A stretch of 64,000 nucleotides of DNA. It comes from Arthrobacter antibioticus (GTDB lineage Bacteria > Actinomycetota > Actinomycetes > Actinomycetales > Micrococcaceae). Below, piece after piece: positions 8,777 through 17,235 of the stretch. Within the stretch, counting starts at the first letter, position 1, and each line of letters opens with the position of its first letter. The notes under the pieces are model-generated. The model saw nothing but the letters and a program-made list of their open reading frames with translations. It did not search any database and was not told the origin of the DNA. Position numbers and translations under genes: made by a program. The stretch lies in contig NZ_JASISQ010000001.1 of assembly GCF_030063205.1 (NCBI RefSeq), forward strand, positions 62,001 to 126,000, in the 5' to 3' direction.

Positions 8777-10999
8777 ATGGGTAGTTCAGTGAATTTCCCG
8801 GCTGGTCGGGATGTTTCCTCCACCACAATGGGTGTGGCGGATTTCATTGCTGGGCTAGTTCTTCCCGTGATCGGGCCGCTGGCTAATGATATTGCTGCGA
8901 TGGTGTCACTGCCAGACTTCCCGGGTCCTAACGGTGATCTCGGGATTACTGCTTCTGAGGCTGGGGTTGCTGATGGTGTTGTGGTGGGTGGAGCGCTGCC
9001 GACTTCGCGTTTAGGGTGTGTGCGGGCGTTAATGGATGAGTGCACCGCGGCTATCGAAGCCCTACGCGTGCATCAAAATCAATGTGCGGCTCTTGCGGCC
9101 GTTTTAATGGAGCGTCTTTCTTGTGCTGGCGGCCTTGAAGGTAGCATCCTTGCCTTTGATGCGTTCCAGCGTGAAGGGTCCATGTCCGGGCTCCGCGCTG
9201 AGGTAGCCGGGGTTTTACAGATCCCTGAGGATGTGGCTGGGGAGTTAATGACTCATTCGCGCACGCTCGTGCGGGAGTTGCCAGGCACTCTCTCATGCAT
9301 GATTACGGGCGCTTTAGGCTGGGACTATGCGGTCATTATTGCCCAGGAAACAGCCTTGGTCCGTCAAAGTGGTGTCCCTGCGGCTGCGGTTGACTCTCTA
9401 GAGCAGGTCTTACTCGGCAAAGCCGAAGACTGCACGGTCTCTAGCTTCCGTGAAAAAGCCAGACGGCAACGTGAACGTCTCTATCCTGAAACGATCACTG
9501 CCCGCACCAGACGCGCCTTGAGCGATAGGTATTTACGAGTCAATCGTGGCCACGACGGAATGTCCTGGCTCAGCCTGTATGGCCCAGCACCAACTCTGGA
9601 AGGAATCTGGAGTCAATGCACCCTCACTGCTCAAAGCGCCCAAGGCCCCCATGAAACCCGGACCCTGACCCAACTCCGTGCCGATATTGCAGCGTCCCTG
9701 CTACTGAATCAAAGCATGGCCCAAAACCACATCCACAGCCCCGCCCCACCCATGCAACCCGATGCGAGTGAAGATAGTGCTGAAATGCCCGAGCATGGGG
9801 CAATGCCAGGGTGTGATGAAATATCCGGCTGTGGTCAAATATCCGGCTGTGGTGAGTCGTGGTTTTCAACCCTCGACTCCGAACCGCACAGGGACCAGGA
9901 GGACAGGGAACAGGAAGGCAGGGACCAGGAAGACCTTACAGCTGATGAAGGAACATGGCGGGTAGATCCTCAGCTAATCCCGGTCTTTGATGATCCGCAC
10001 TACACCGATCCAGGATTCAAAGACCCTGATATCCGCAATGATCCACAGTGGGACCCCACAGCCCGACCACCAACCCTTACCCCACCACCAGACCCACCAC
10101 CAGACCCACCATCTGGCTCATCATCTGGCTCATCATCACAGACTACCGATGGTCGTCATCGGGGGCATCGTCGGGGCCATCACAGCGGCGCTGCCGGCGT
10201 GGGTGGTGGGGTTGTTATGGAGGAGGTATGGCCGCCGTTGCCGCAGGTGACACCGGTGTTACTGATACCTGTGTTGTCGTTGCTGGGCGCTACACAGGAT
10301 CCTGCGTGGCTTGAAGGGGCTGGTCCTATCAGTATGGAAGTCGCCCGGCGACTAACGCAGGGATCGAAATCCCTGTTACGGGTTCTGGTAGACCCGGTCA
10401 GTAACGAGCCCTTAGACGCTGCCCCGCAGCGCTACCGAATCAGTAAAACGATGCGGACTATGCTGGCGATCAGGGATGAATACTGCCAATTTCCGGGTTG
10501 TTTAGCCAGAGCAAGTAACTGCCAGATTGACCACATCAAGAAATTTGCTCACGGTGGCAGATCTATCTTCAATAACTTAGAGACCCTCTGTCATCACCAT
10601 CATCTCCTGAAACACTTCAAGGACGATCGGACCCGCAATGGTGCTTGCCGCACCGATCAATCACCCCAACGGAAAGCGATGAAACTTCGCGGCTGGACAC
10701 CCACGAACATACAGGGCCGTATTGCCTGGACCTCACCGAGTGGACGGTACTACCCACCCGCCACCCACGAGGACCACGCACCGAGCTACCCGAAATGGTT
10801 GAAAAAACACCTCGAGACCGAAGACCGCAACGCCCTAGAGGACCACGAAGAAGCACGCATCCAGAACATGGACCAAGCAAACCCCTACTCCACACCCCTA
10901 CCAACACCACCACCAGGAACATATCCCTGCGCCGAAGACGAAGAAACCCTCAACGAACAAACACTCAACCACTACCTCGCCCACCACAACACAACCTAA
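8777..10999 (+). CDS. DUF222 / HNH endonuclease-like protein
   Basis: This is a 740-aa protein of the actinobacterial DUF222-HNH (13E12-repeat) type. The N-terminal ~300 residues are the helical DUF222 region. Residues ~320-465 are low complexity: ISGCGQ-type, DQED-type, PPPDPPPDPP and SGSSSGSSS repeats. The HNH nuclease motif follows at ~570-615 with CxxPGC, C-Q-I-DH and N-LETLCHHHH-LKH, so the metal-binding residues look intact. These genes are multicopy in many actinobacteria, and their function is not settled. Translation looks leaderless. Codon use in the linker is skewed towards ACC/CCA/CAC. Confidence 0.88.
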   Translation: MGSSVNFPAGRDVSSTTMGVADFIAGLVLPVIGPLANDIAAMVSLPDFPGPNGDLGITASEAGVADGVVVGGALPTSRLGCVRALMDECTAAIEALRVHQNQCAALAAVLMERLSCAGGLEGSILAFDAFQREGSMSGLRAEVAGVLQIPEDVAGELMTHSRTLVRELPGTLSCMITGALGWDYAVIIAQETALVRQSGVPAAAVDSLEQVLLGKAEDCTVSSFREKARRQRERLYPETITARTRRALSDRYLRVNRGHDGMSWLSLYGPAPTLEGIWSQCTLTAQSAQGPHETRTLTQLRADIAASLLLNQSMAQNHIHSPAPPMQPDASEDSAEMPEHGAMPGCDEISGCGQISGCGESWFSTLDSEPHRDQEDREQEGRDQEDLTADEGTWRVDPQLIPVFDDPHYTDPGFKDPDIRNDPQWDPTARPPTLTPPPDPPPDPPSGSSSGSSSQTTDGRHRGHRRGHHSGAAGVGGGVVMEEVWPPLPQVTPVLLIPVLSLLGATQDPAWLEGAGPISMEVARRLTQGSKSLLRVLVDPVSNEPLDAAPQRYRISKTMRTMLAIRDEYCQFPGCLARASNCQIDHIKKFAHGGRSIFNNLETLCHHHHLLKHFKDDRTRNGACRTDQSPQRKAMKLRGWTPTNIQGRIAWTSPSGRYYPPATHEDHAPSYPKWLKKHLETEDRNALEDHEEARIQNMDQANPYSTPLPTPPPGTYPCAEDEETLNEQTLNHYLAHHNTT
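9818..9853 (+). repeat. 18-bp in-frame tandem duplication inside the HNH gene
   Basis: GAAATATCCGGCTGTGGT (9818-9835) is followed directly by CAAATATCCGGCTGTGGT (9836-9853). They encode the repeated peptide (E/Q)ISGCG in the low-complexity linker. Confidence 0.85.
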
Positions 11000-11015
11000 A
11001 CACGGCCTCGACTAA

Positions 11016-11061
11016 GCAGAATGCGGGGTCATGAAATCGCAGCATTCAGGGTCATGAAATC
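11016..11061. repeat. 23-bp direct repeat between convergent genes
   Basis: Two adjacent 23-bp units (11016-11038 and 11039-11061) match at 20 positions; both end in GGGTCATGAAATC. They fill most of the 62-bp gap between the HNH gene and the flavin-type oxidoreductase gene. Confidence 0.8.
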
Positions 11062-11484
11062 CTAGTAGCGTTCAGGTTCAGAACCCAGCTCAAAGCGAAT
11101 TCCACGAACACTGTTTGGGACGATCTCCACGAATGTGTATTTGAGCGTTTGTAGCCAGGGGAAGAGCGGCAACTGGCTCACTACATCGATCTCCGACTGG
11201 GATTCAAGGACGCGTGCCTTCCCTTTCACCACGATGCTCCACGCTTCATTCTCGGTGAGACCATCTATTTCGAAAGCCACTGAATCATTGATAGTCAGTT
11301 CTGCCAGTTTTGTCCCGGGGTTTGTTCGAATGAGGAGCTTGCCGTCGTGCGCAAGATAGTTGATGGGAAATATGTCAGGCTCATTGGCAACGCTGAGTGC
11401 GAGGCGACCGAAACGGGTGTGTTCAAGAAACTGCCATGCATCGTCGTTGGACATATTCACGCCGGGACGCTCTTCAATAGTCAT
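11062..11484 (-). CDS. Pyridoxamine 5'-phosphate oxidase family (flavin/F420-binding split-barrel) protein
   Basis: This is a 140-aa split-barrel protein. Diagnostic segments are the N-terminal WQFLEHTRFGRLAL, FPINYLAHDGKLLIRTNPGTKL, and the WSIVVKGKARVLES strand. Relatives bind FMN or F420 and reduce diverse substrates or act in stress responses; the substrate here is unknown. I place the start at the ATG at 11484; a GTG six codons upstream is possible, and neither has a strong ribosome-binding site. The protein lacks the catalytic features of true PdxH and should not be assigned to vitamin B6 synthesis. Confidence 0.82.
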   Translation of the reverse strand: MTIEERPGVNMSNDDAWQFLEHTRFGRLALSVANEPDIFPINYLAHDGKLLIRTNPGTKLAELTINDSVAFEIDGLTENEAWSIVVKGKARVLESQSEIDVVSQLPLFPWLQTLKYTFVEIVPNSVRGIRFELGSEPERY

Positions 11485-11560
11485 GCTGTGATTATGCCCC
11501 ACAGTTCATGGCGGCCGCTATGGCTATGGCATGGGACAAGCCGCGTGGCGGATTACTGGC

Positions 11561-12661
11561 TCAACTAGATGGAACAGACTGAGTGCCAAAATCAGGTAAA
11601 GAACCAGCACTCTCACGCAGAACAACAGCACCTGTAACACTGGGAGGCTGCTTTGCCAGCGGAGCAAGCGCCATTTGCGCGGCAAGGCGCCCTATGTTTT
11701 CAAGCGGTAGACGGTAGGTGGTAAGGCCGGGAAAATGGTCCCGCAAAGTAGGGATGTCATCAAATCCGGTTACCTGAACATCTTCGGGAATGCGTAAACC
11801 CCTAGACCTCAACGCGGTCATGGCACCCAAAGCCATGACGTCGTTGGCGGCCATAATGCACAGCGGGGAGCCATCGCCGAACTCCACCGCAGCGTTCAAT
11901 TCTTGGGCAACACTTAGCGGACCCAGAGAATCCAGATACTCTAACGTGGAGTCGTAGCCACCCTGGCTGGTAAATGCCCCATGCACCACGGCGAGCGGCT
12001 GGAGCTTTGCTTGTGCCAGACGATCCGAAAGACCTTCAACACGAATCCGTGCAGTATTGCGGTCGTGTGGGCCGGCCAAGATGACAAAGCGTCGTATTCC
12101 TTGATCAAGCAACGCACCTGCAAGCGCTGCGGCGCCATCGTGGTTTTCAACGTGCACCACCTGGGCTTCGTGGATAGCAGAAGCTCCCAAGGTCACAACA
12201 CGCCCGCCGTTCCTAACGTATCGAGACAGGGCCATTATCAGCCGTGGATCTTCGTCCAAAAGCCGGGATGCGGCTAGAATAATAGCGTCAGTGCGGTATG
12301 AAATGAACGCATTCACGGCTGCTAGTTCGGCACCGCCGGGGGAGTCGCCGTCGCGTTCTATGTCAGTTCCGGCCAATAACACTTGGTGGTTGGTATCAAG
12401 GGCCGCCTGCTGCACTCCGTGGGCAATGGCGGAAAAATAGGGGTCGGCTATGTCATGTACCACGAGCCCCACTAAGCCTGTGGTTGATCTGGCCAGCGCT
12501 TGAGCCTGCGCGTTGGCCACATATCCCAGTTCCTCGGCCGCAGCCTTGACTCGCTCAGCAATATCGGGCGCAGGAGTCCTACTTGAGCCGTTCAGTACCC
12601 GCGAGGCAGTGGCCAGTGACACGCCAGCTTGGCGCGCCACTTCAGTGAGTTTTACCGGCAC
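11561..12661 (-). CDS. LacI-family transcriptional regulator
   Basis: This 366-aa repressor starts at the GTG at 12661, which has AAAAGGA upstream and sits four codons before the helix-turn-helix; longer TTG forms have no ribosome-binding site. The N-terminal HTH reads KLTEVARQAGVSLATASRVLNG. A periplasmic-binding-protein-like sugar domain follows (GLVVHDIADPYFSAIAHGV, TGFDDIP). It is divergent from the Gfo/DUF993/isomerase cluster, and an 18-bp palindromic LacI-type operator lies between them, so this is almost certainly the local regulator, induced by a sugar or sugar derivative. Confidence 0.92.
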   Translation of the reverse strand: MPVKLTEVARQAGVSLATASRVLNGSSRTPAPDIAERVKAAAEELGYVANAQAQALARSTTGLVGLVVHDIADPYFSAIAHGVQQAALDTNHQVLLAGTDIERDGDSPGGAELAAVNAFISYRTDAIILAASRLLDEDPRLIMALSRYVRNGGRVVTLGASAIHEAQVVHVENHDGAAALAGALLDQGIRRFVILAGPHDRNTARIRVEGLSDRLAQAKLQPLAVVHGAFTSQGGYDSTLEYLDSLGPLSVAQELNAAVEFGDGSPLCIMAANDVMALGAMTALRSRGLRIPEDVQVTGFDDIPTLRDHFPGLTTYRLPLENIGRLAAQMALAPLAKQPPSVTGAVVLRESAGSLPDFGTQSVPSS

Positions 12662-12707
12662 AGAGGCGTCCTTTTCTAAGAATAATGCATGAGTCAACAG
12701 CTATCTC

Positions 12708-12736
12708 TTGACCCGGAGCTAACTTCAGCATATATT
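12708..12736 (+). promoter_or_regulatory. Promoter of the gfo-DUF993-isomerase operon
   Basis: TTGACC (-35, 12708-12713) and TATATT (-10, 12731-12736) are separated by exactly 17 bp. The -10 runs into the LacI operator. The expected start near 12743 gives a leader of about 88 nt before the GTG at 12831. Confidence 0.7.
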
Positions 12737-12752
12737 GGAAAGCGCTTTCCAA
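12735..12752. promoter_or_regulatory. LacI-family operator, 18-bp perfect palindrome
   Basis: TTGGAAAGCGCTTTCCAA is a perfect palindrome with the central CG typical of LacI/CcpA operators (TGGAAAGCGCTTTCCA core). It covers the end of the -10 box and the predicted start site, so binding would block initiation. It is 74 bp from the lacI-type start codon, allowing autoregulation. Confidence 0.85.
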
Positions 12753-12830
12753 AGTCCAGGCCACGCCGGGTTTACTGGTACGTGCCAACACCAGAGAACA
12801 ACACTTGAGCACAACATTCAGGAGAAATCA

Positions 12831-14057
12831 GTGACTCTTACCACCGCCAATGACCAGCCCACTGCAACGACGGAACAAACCGGCGCACATGCCGAGGCCA
12901 CCCGGCGGGTGATACGTATCGCCATGAACGGCATAACCGGACGTATGGGCTACCGTCAGCACCTATTGCGCTCCATCCTGCCCCTGCGGGATTCTGGTCT
13001 CCTACTCGAAGACGGAACCAAGGTAGCCATTGAGCCCATCCTCGTGGGCCGTAACGAAGCGAAGGTGCGCGAGCTAGCTGAACTGCACAATGTTCAGCAC
13101 TGGACAACTGATCTGGATGCTGTCATTGCCGACCCCACGGTCGATGTTGTCTTCGACGCTTCCATGACAAGTCTGCGCGCAGCCACCCTGAAGAAGGCTA
13201 TGGCCAATGGCAAACATATTTACACGGAGAAGCCCACCGCGGAAACCCTTGAAGAAGCTATTGAACTGGCACAGATCGGCAAGGATGCCGGCATCACCGC
13301 AGGGGTTGTCCATGACAAGTTGTACCTGCCGGGCTTGGTAAAACTGCGCCGCCTAGTTGAGGAAGGGTTCTTTGGCCGTATCCTTTCCATTCGCGGAGAA
13401 TTCGGTTACTGGGTGTTCGAAGGGGACCACCAGAGTGCGCAGCGTCCCTCATGGAACTACCGCAAGGAAGATGGTGGTGGCATGACAACAGATATGTTCT
13501 GCCACTGGAACTACGTGCTTGAAGGCATTATCGGTAAAGTTAAGTCCGTCAATGCCAAGACAGCCACTCACATCCCGGCCCGTTGGGACGAGACCGGCAA
13601 CGAGTACAAGGCAACAGCCGACGACGCAGCGTACGGCATCTTTGAGCTGGAAACCCCAGAGGGAGACGCCGTCATTGGCCAGATCAACTCCTCTTGGGCT
13701 GTGCGCGTGTACCGCGATGAACTAGTTGAGTTCCAGATTGACGGCACCCTTGGTTCAGCAGTTGCCGGTCTGAATAAGTGTGTTGCCCAGCAGCGAGCCC
13801 ACACCCCAAAACCTGTGTGGAACCCGGATCTGCCCGTCACGGAATCGTTCCGCGACCAGTGGCAGGAAGTTCCCGCGAACGCAGAGTTGGATAACGGCTT
13901 CAAGCTGCAGTGGGAAGAGTTCCTGCGTGATGTTGTTGCCGGTCGTGAACACCGCTTCGGGCTCCTTTCGGCCGCACGCGGTGTGCAGTTGGCCGAGCTT
14001 GGTCTACAGTCATCCGCTGAACGCCGCACCTTCGACGTCCCGGAAATTGAGCTTTAG
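12831..14057 (+). CDS. Gfo/Idh/MocA-family NAD(P)-dependent oxidoreductase
   Basis: This 408-aa protein starts at a GTG preceded by AGGAG; the in-frame upstream extension has no such signal and overlaps the operator. The N-terminal Rossmann motif is unusual for the family (MNGITGRMG instead of GxGxxG), and is followed by the EKPTAETLEEA segment that carries the family's EKP lysine. The C-terminal half is the large alpha/beta dimerisation domain. Family members oxidise sugars or cyclitols. It is the first gene of a LacI-controlled operon, so oxidation of a sugar is likely the first step. Confidence 0.88.
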   Translation: MTLTTANDQPTATTEQTGAHAEATRRVIRIAMNGITGRMGYRQHLLRSILPLRDSGLLLEDGTKVAIEPILVGRNEAKVRELAELHNVQHWTTDLDAVIADPTVDVVFDASMTSLRAATLKKAMANGKHIYTEKPTAETLEEAIELAQIGKDAGITAGVVHDKLYLPGLVKLRRLVEEGFFGRILSIRGEFGYWVFEGDHQSAQRPSWNYRKEDGGGMTTDMFCHWNYVLEGIIGKVKSVNAKTATHIPARWDETGNEYKATADDAAYGIFELETPEGDAVIGQINSSWAVRVYRDELVEFQIDGTLGSAVAGLNKCVAQQRAHTPKPVWNPDLPVTESFRDQWQEVPANAELDNGFKLQWEEFLRDVVAGREHRFGLLSAARGVQLAELGLQSSAERRTFDVPEIEL

Positions 14058-14059
14058 TC

Positions 14060-15319
14060 ATGGCTGCTAAATCCAGTGAGAACATCACCATCACGTTGCC
14101 ACTGGCCAACGGCCAGCTCGAAGCATTAACTCTGGAAGCGCCGGGCCCGTGGCGCAAGCCCACGCAGTTACTGCGCTCCCGCAAAGTTTATGCGGCTGCG
14201 CATGTCACACCAAAGGTGCTTGGAAACAACGTTCCCGGAGCCCGCGCAGATATTGATTGGGACGCCACCATGGCGTTCCGGCGTGAGCTATGGAGCTGGG
14301 GCGTGGGGATTGCCGACGCCATGGACACGGCCCAGCGTGGCATGGGCCTGGACTGGGCTGCAACGCAGGAACTGATCAATCGCAGTGCTGCTGAGGCCGC
14401 TTTCATTGCCACGCCGGAGCGCACAGTGCGCGATCTTCTTGCCTGTGGGGCCGGGACAGATCAGCTGGATCCGGCCGCCGTTGAACCCGGTGAAGAAGGG
14501 TTAGCCGCCGTGCTTGCTGCTTACCGGGAGCAGATCGCAGTGGTTGAAGCGTCAGGGGCCAAGGTCATCATTATGGCCTCACGCGCCCTGGCCAAGGTAG
14601 CCGCAAGCCCGCAAGATTACCTAGACCTTTACGGCACCTTGCTGAGCGAGGTGAAGGAACCTGTTGTGCTGCACTGGCTCGGGACTATGTTTGATCCGGC
14701 TTTGGCCGGCTACTGGGGGAGCAGCGATGTTGACTCCGCGACTGCCACGTTCCAGACCCTCATCGATGCTCACAGCACAAAGGTTGATGGTGTGAAGGTT
14801 TCATTGCTCGACGCCGGGCACGAAGTAGCGTTGCGGGCGAGCCTTCCAGAGGGTGTGCGTCTGTACACCGGTGATGATTTCAACTACCCGGAACTCATCG
14901 ACGGAGATGGCACTCGCCACTCGGACGCACTGCTGGGTATTTTTGCAGCTATTGCCCCTGCCGCCTCAACCGCTCTACAGGAATATGATGCAGGGCGTCC
15001 CAAAGAAGCACGCGCCATCCTTGATTCCACAAGAAATTTGGGCTTGCACATCTTTGAAGCACCCACCTATTACTACAAGACGGGCATCGCGTTTCTAGCC
15101 TGGCTCAACGGGCACCAGGCCGGCTTCCAGATGGTGGGAGGTCTACATGCCGGACGCAACCTGAACCACTTGGTGAAGTTGTTCCGACTGGCCAACACGG
15201 CAGCCCTCCTTCTCAAACCTGAACTAGCCGCCGCCAGAATGGCATGTTACTTAAACGCTGCGGGTGTTGCTTCGGAGCTCTCTCGCTCCCCGATGATCTC
15301 AGAAGGGGTTAGCGAATGA
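14060..15319 (+). CDS. DUF993 family protein (dihydrodipicolinate synthase-like)
   Basis: This 419-aa protein belongs to the DUF993 group, often labelled dihydrodipicolinate synthase family. Recognisable stretches are KVYAAAHVTPKVLG near the N-terminus, the HWLGTMFDPALAGYWGS segment, and KTGIAFLAWLNGHQ near the C-terminus. A TIM-barrel aldolase or lyase function is plausible but unproven, and I could not assign a Schiff-base lysine. It begins 2 bp after the dehydrogenase stop and overlaps the next gene by 4 bp (ATGA), so the three are translationally coupled. Confidence 0.8.
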   Translation: MAAKSSENITITLPLANGQLEALTLEAPGPWRKPTQLLRSRKVYAAAHVTPKVLGNNVPGARADIDWDATMAFRRELWSWGVGIADAMDTAQRGMGLDWAATQELINRSAAEAAFIATPERTVRDLLACGAGTDQLDPAAVEPGEEGLAAVLAAYREQIAVVEASGAKVIIMASRALAKVAASPQDYLDLYGTLLSEVKEPVVLHWLGTMFDPALAGYWGSSDVDSATATFQTLIDAHSTKVDGVKVSLLDAGHEVALRASLPEGVRLYTGDDFNYPELIDGDGTRHSDALLGIFAAIAPAASTALQEYDAGRPKEARAILDSTRNLGLHIFEAPTYYYKTGIAFLAWLNGHQAGFQMVGGLHAGRNLNHLVKLFRLANTAALLLKPELAAARMACYLNAAGVASELSRSPMISEGVSE

Positions 15320-16236
15320 GGACTTTCGAAAAGCTGTCAATCAACACAGGAACTATGAAGAAGGCATCCCTCGCCGAAGCTCTTGAGGTCACTGCAGCCG
15401 CTGGACTGTCCCACATTGGGCTATGGCGGGACAAAGTAGCCGAGGTTGGTTTAGAACACGCACTAAAAATGGTGCGTGAGTCGGGTTTGCAGGTCTCAAG
15501 CCTGTGCCGTGGCGGATTCTTGACAGCTGCAGATGAGCAGGGCCAAGCTGCTGCGTTGGCAGATAATAAGGCGGCCATATTGGAGGCGGAAGCCCTTGGG
15601 GCGCCAGAAATCATCATGGTGGTGGGCGGGTTACCTGACTTCAGCGTTGCTCCCGGTGCCGTTGATGGCGGCGGTGCCACTGGTTCAATAGCTGGTGGAA
15701 AAGACGTGGTGTCAGCGCGCGAGCGTGTCGGGGAACGTCTCGGTGAGCTTGTCCCTTTTGCCATCGAACACGGAGTCAGGTTGGCCCTTGAACCACTGCA
15801 CCCAATGTTCGCAGCGGACCGCGCCGTGCTTTCGACGTTGGGCCAGGCACTTGATTTGGCCGCGCCGTACCCGGCCGAGGCCGTGGGCGTGGTGATTGAC
15901 ACTTTTCACGTGTGGTGGGACCCATCCCTTCAAGAACAGATCGCGCGGGCCGGGCAAGAAGGCCGGATCGCGTCCTATCAGGTGTGCGATTTCAACCTAC
16001 CCATCGCTTCTGACTCACTGTTGTCCCGCGGTTTCATGGGCGACGGCGTGATCGACTTCCCCACGATTGGACGCTGGGTTGCTGAGGCCGGCTACAGCGG
16101 GGTTATTGAAGTTGAAATCTTCAACGAGGAGATATGGGCGCAACCGCATGCTGAAGTGGTGGAGTGTGTCAAAGACCGATACAGGGAACTGGTGGCACCC
16201 TATGCCAATGACGATGAGGATGTTTCTATACTTTAG
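15316..16236 (+). CDS. Sugar phosphate isomerase/epimerase (xylose isomerase-like TIM barrel)
   Basis: This 306-aa AP-endonuclease-2/xylose-isomerase-like TIM barrel has visible metal-ligand motifs: E159 in LEPLHP, D195 and H198 in DTFHVWWDP, and the late EVEIFNEE strand near residue 265. Relatives such as IolE and IolI isomerise or dehydrate keto-sugars and keto-cyclitols. It is the third gene of the LacI-controlled cluster (ATGA overlap with the DUF993 gene). Its last 11 bp overlap the convergent FKBP gene. No transporter is in the operon. Confidence 0.87.
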   Translation: MRTFEKLSINTGTMKKASLAEALEVTAAAGLSHIGLWRDKVAEVGLEHALKMVRESGLQVSSLCRGGFLTAADEQGQAAALADNKAAILEAEALGAPEIIMVVGGLPDFSVAPGAVDGGGATGSIAGGKDVVSARERVGERLGELVPFAIEHGVRLALEPLHPMFAADRAVLSTLGQALDLAAPYPAEAVGVVIDTFHVWWDPSLQEQIARAGQEGRIASYQVCDFNLPIASDSLLSRGFMGDGVIDFPTIGRWVAEAGYSGVIEVEIFNEEIWAQPHAEVVECVKDRYRELVAPYANDDEDVSIL

Positions 16237-17116
16237 AGACAATTTTGATGACGTAGACCAGGGGCCCCGCAGGGCGGTCAACGTCAGCGGCCTGGCCACG
16301 GTCGTAGGCCGAATCAAATTGTTGGGCCCCGGCCCATGTCCAGCCGGTATATAAAGCAGTCATCGTGTCATTGGGGCCGATGATTTCCCCTGTGCCCTCG
16401 CTCAAGACCTGCACGGCAAGGTCACGCGGGGCATTATTGGGTGGAATCGTGATACTGGGCGCACCGTTTGCAGCAAAAGTGGTTACTGGCAGTTGGCCAT
16501 CATTCACCAGGGCAGCAACCTCTTCAGTGGTCAGGAGCCGGGGCACGTCCGGCAGGTCCTTGACTGACTCGATCTCATAAACTGTGACGGCAGCCGGTCG
16601 GCCTCTGCCGGGACTTGCTTCAGCAATGTATGCGCCAACCTTTGCACTGGTAAAAACGTCGAAGATCTTCGGGAACCGGAGCCTGAAAGTATCGTTGAGG
16701 ACATACCCTCCACCGGCTACCTCGGAGAATGTCTGAATGAGTGTCTTGCCGGTGAGAGCGTCTATGACTATGTGACGGAACGAGACCTCTTGCCCGGGGG
16801 CGACCTGTGCACCGTCACCGTGGGTAAGCAGTGCCATAGTTTGTTCCTGGATCTCTAGTGGAGTGTCAAAAGTGACCTCGGGTGCTTGACCTTCGCGACC
16901 TGCAACAACTCGAACGGTGGAAAGAACTCCTGCGTCCGACGGCGGGCTGCTCGCCGTCTCTGTGGGGCCGGAGCTGGTGGATTCGTTGGGCGCTTCCGAG
17001 GGCGAGCTTTGTGGTGCGATTGAGGCAGTACTCGCAGCGTTGGGCTCGTTGGACACTTGTGCGCACCCACTCAAAGGCAGTAGCAGGCAAACGGTCAATG
17101 CTAGAAGACGGCGCAT
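16226..17116 (-). CDS. FKBP-type lipoprotein with an incomplete peptidyl-prolyl isomerase domain
   Basis: This 296-aa exported lipoprotein has a signal peptide with lipobox L-S-G-C (C18), then a Ser/Thr/Pro-rich linker. Residues ~60-185 look like a degenerate first FKBP domain. The C-terminal domain starts as a normal FKBP (DTMTALYTGWTWAGAQQFDSAYDRGQAA) but jumps directly to the final strand (GPLVYVIKIVSKV). The usual middle part, including the I-x-GW segment and the IPP flap, is missing. Isomerase activity is therefore doubtful, though a chaperone or binding role remains possible. The 3' end overlaps the convergent isomerase gene by 11 bp. Confidence 0.82.
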   Translation of the reverse strand: MRRLLALTVCLLLPLSGCAQVSNEPNAASTASIAPQSSPSEAPNESTSSGPTETASSPPSDAGVLSTVRVVAGREGQAPEVTFDTPLEIQEQTMALLTHGDGAQVAPGQEVSFRHIVIDALTGKTLIQTFSEVAGGGYVLNDTFRLRFPKIFDVFTSAKVGAYIAEASPGRGRPAAVTVYEIESVKDLPDVPRLLTTEEVAALVNDGQLPVTTFAANGAPSITIPPNNAPRDLAVQVLSEGTGEIIGPNDTMTALYTGWTWAGAQQFDSAYDRGQAADVDRPAGPLVYVIKIVSKV

Positions 17117-17235
17117 GGAATCATTTCCTGTGGCTGGTTCTCAAGCGTCCGTCAAGCCTGACCCAGGAAGGATGGGCTGTCGAGGCTCCCAAGAATGCAC
17201 CCTAGTTGGCAGCATCTCCGTGACGTGCGGGACAG

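Noticed and set aside
9624-10314. His/Pro-rich alternative frames in the HNH linker
   Set aside because: Low-complexity DNA opens several frames; only the 740-residue frame joins DUF222 to the HNH motif.
8700-11061. Complete insertion sequence around the HNH gene
   Set aside because: No transposase and no matching inverted repeats at both borders; only unrelated palindromes and a direct repeat on single sides.
16226-16236. Overlap of the FKBP and isomerase gene ends as an annotation error
   Set aside because: Both stops are clear and both C-termini make sense in their frames; an 11-bp convergent overlap is tolerable.
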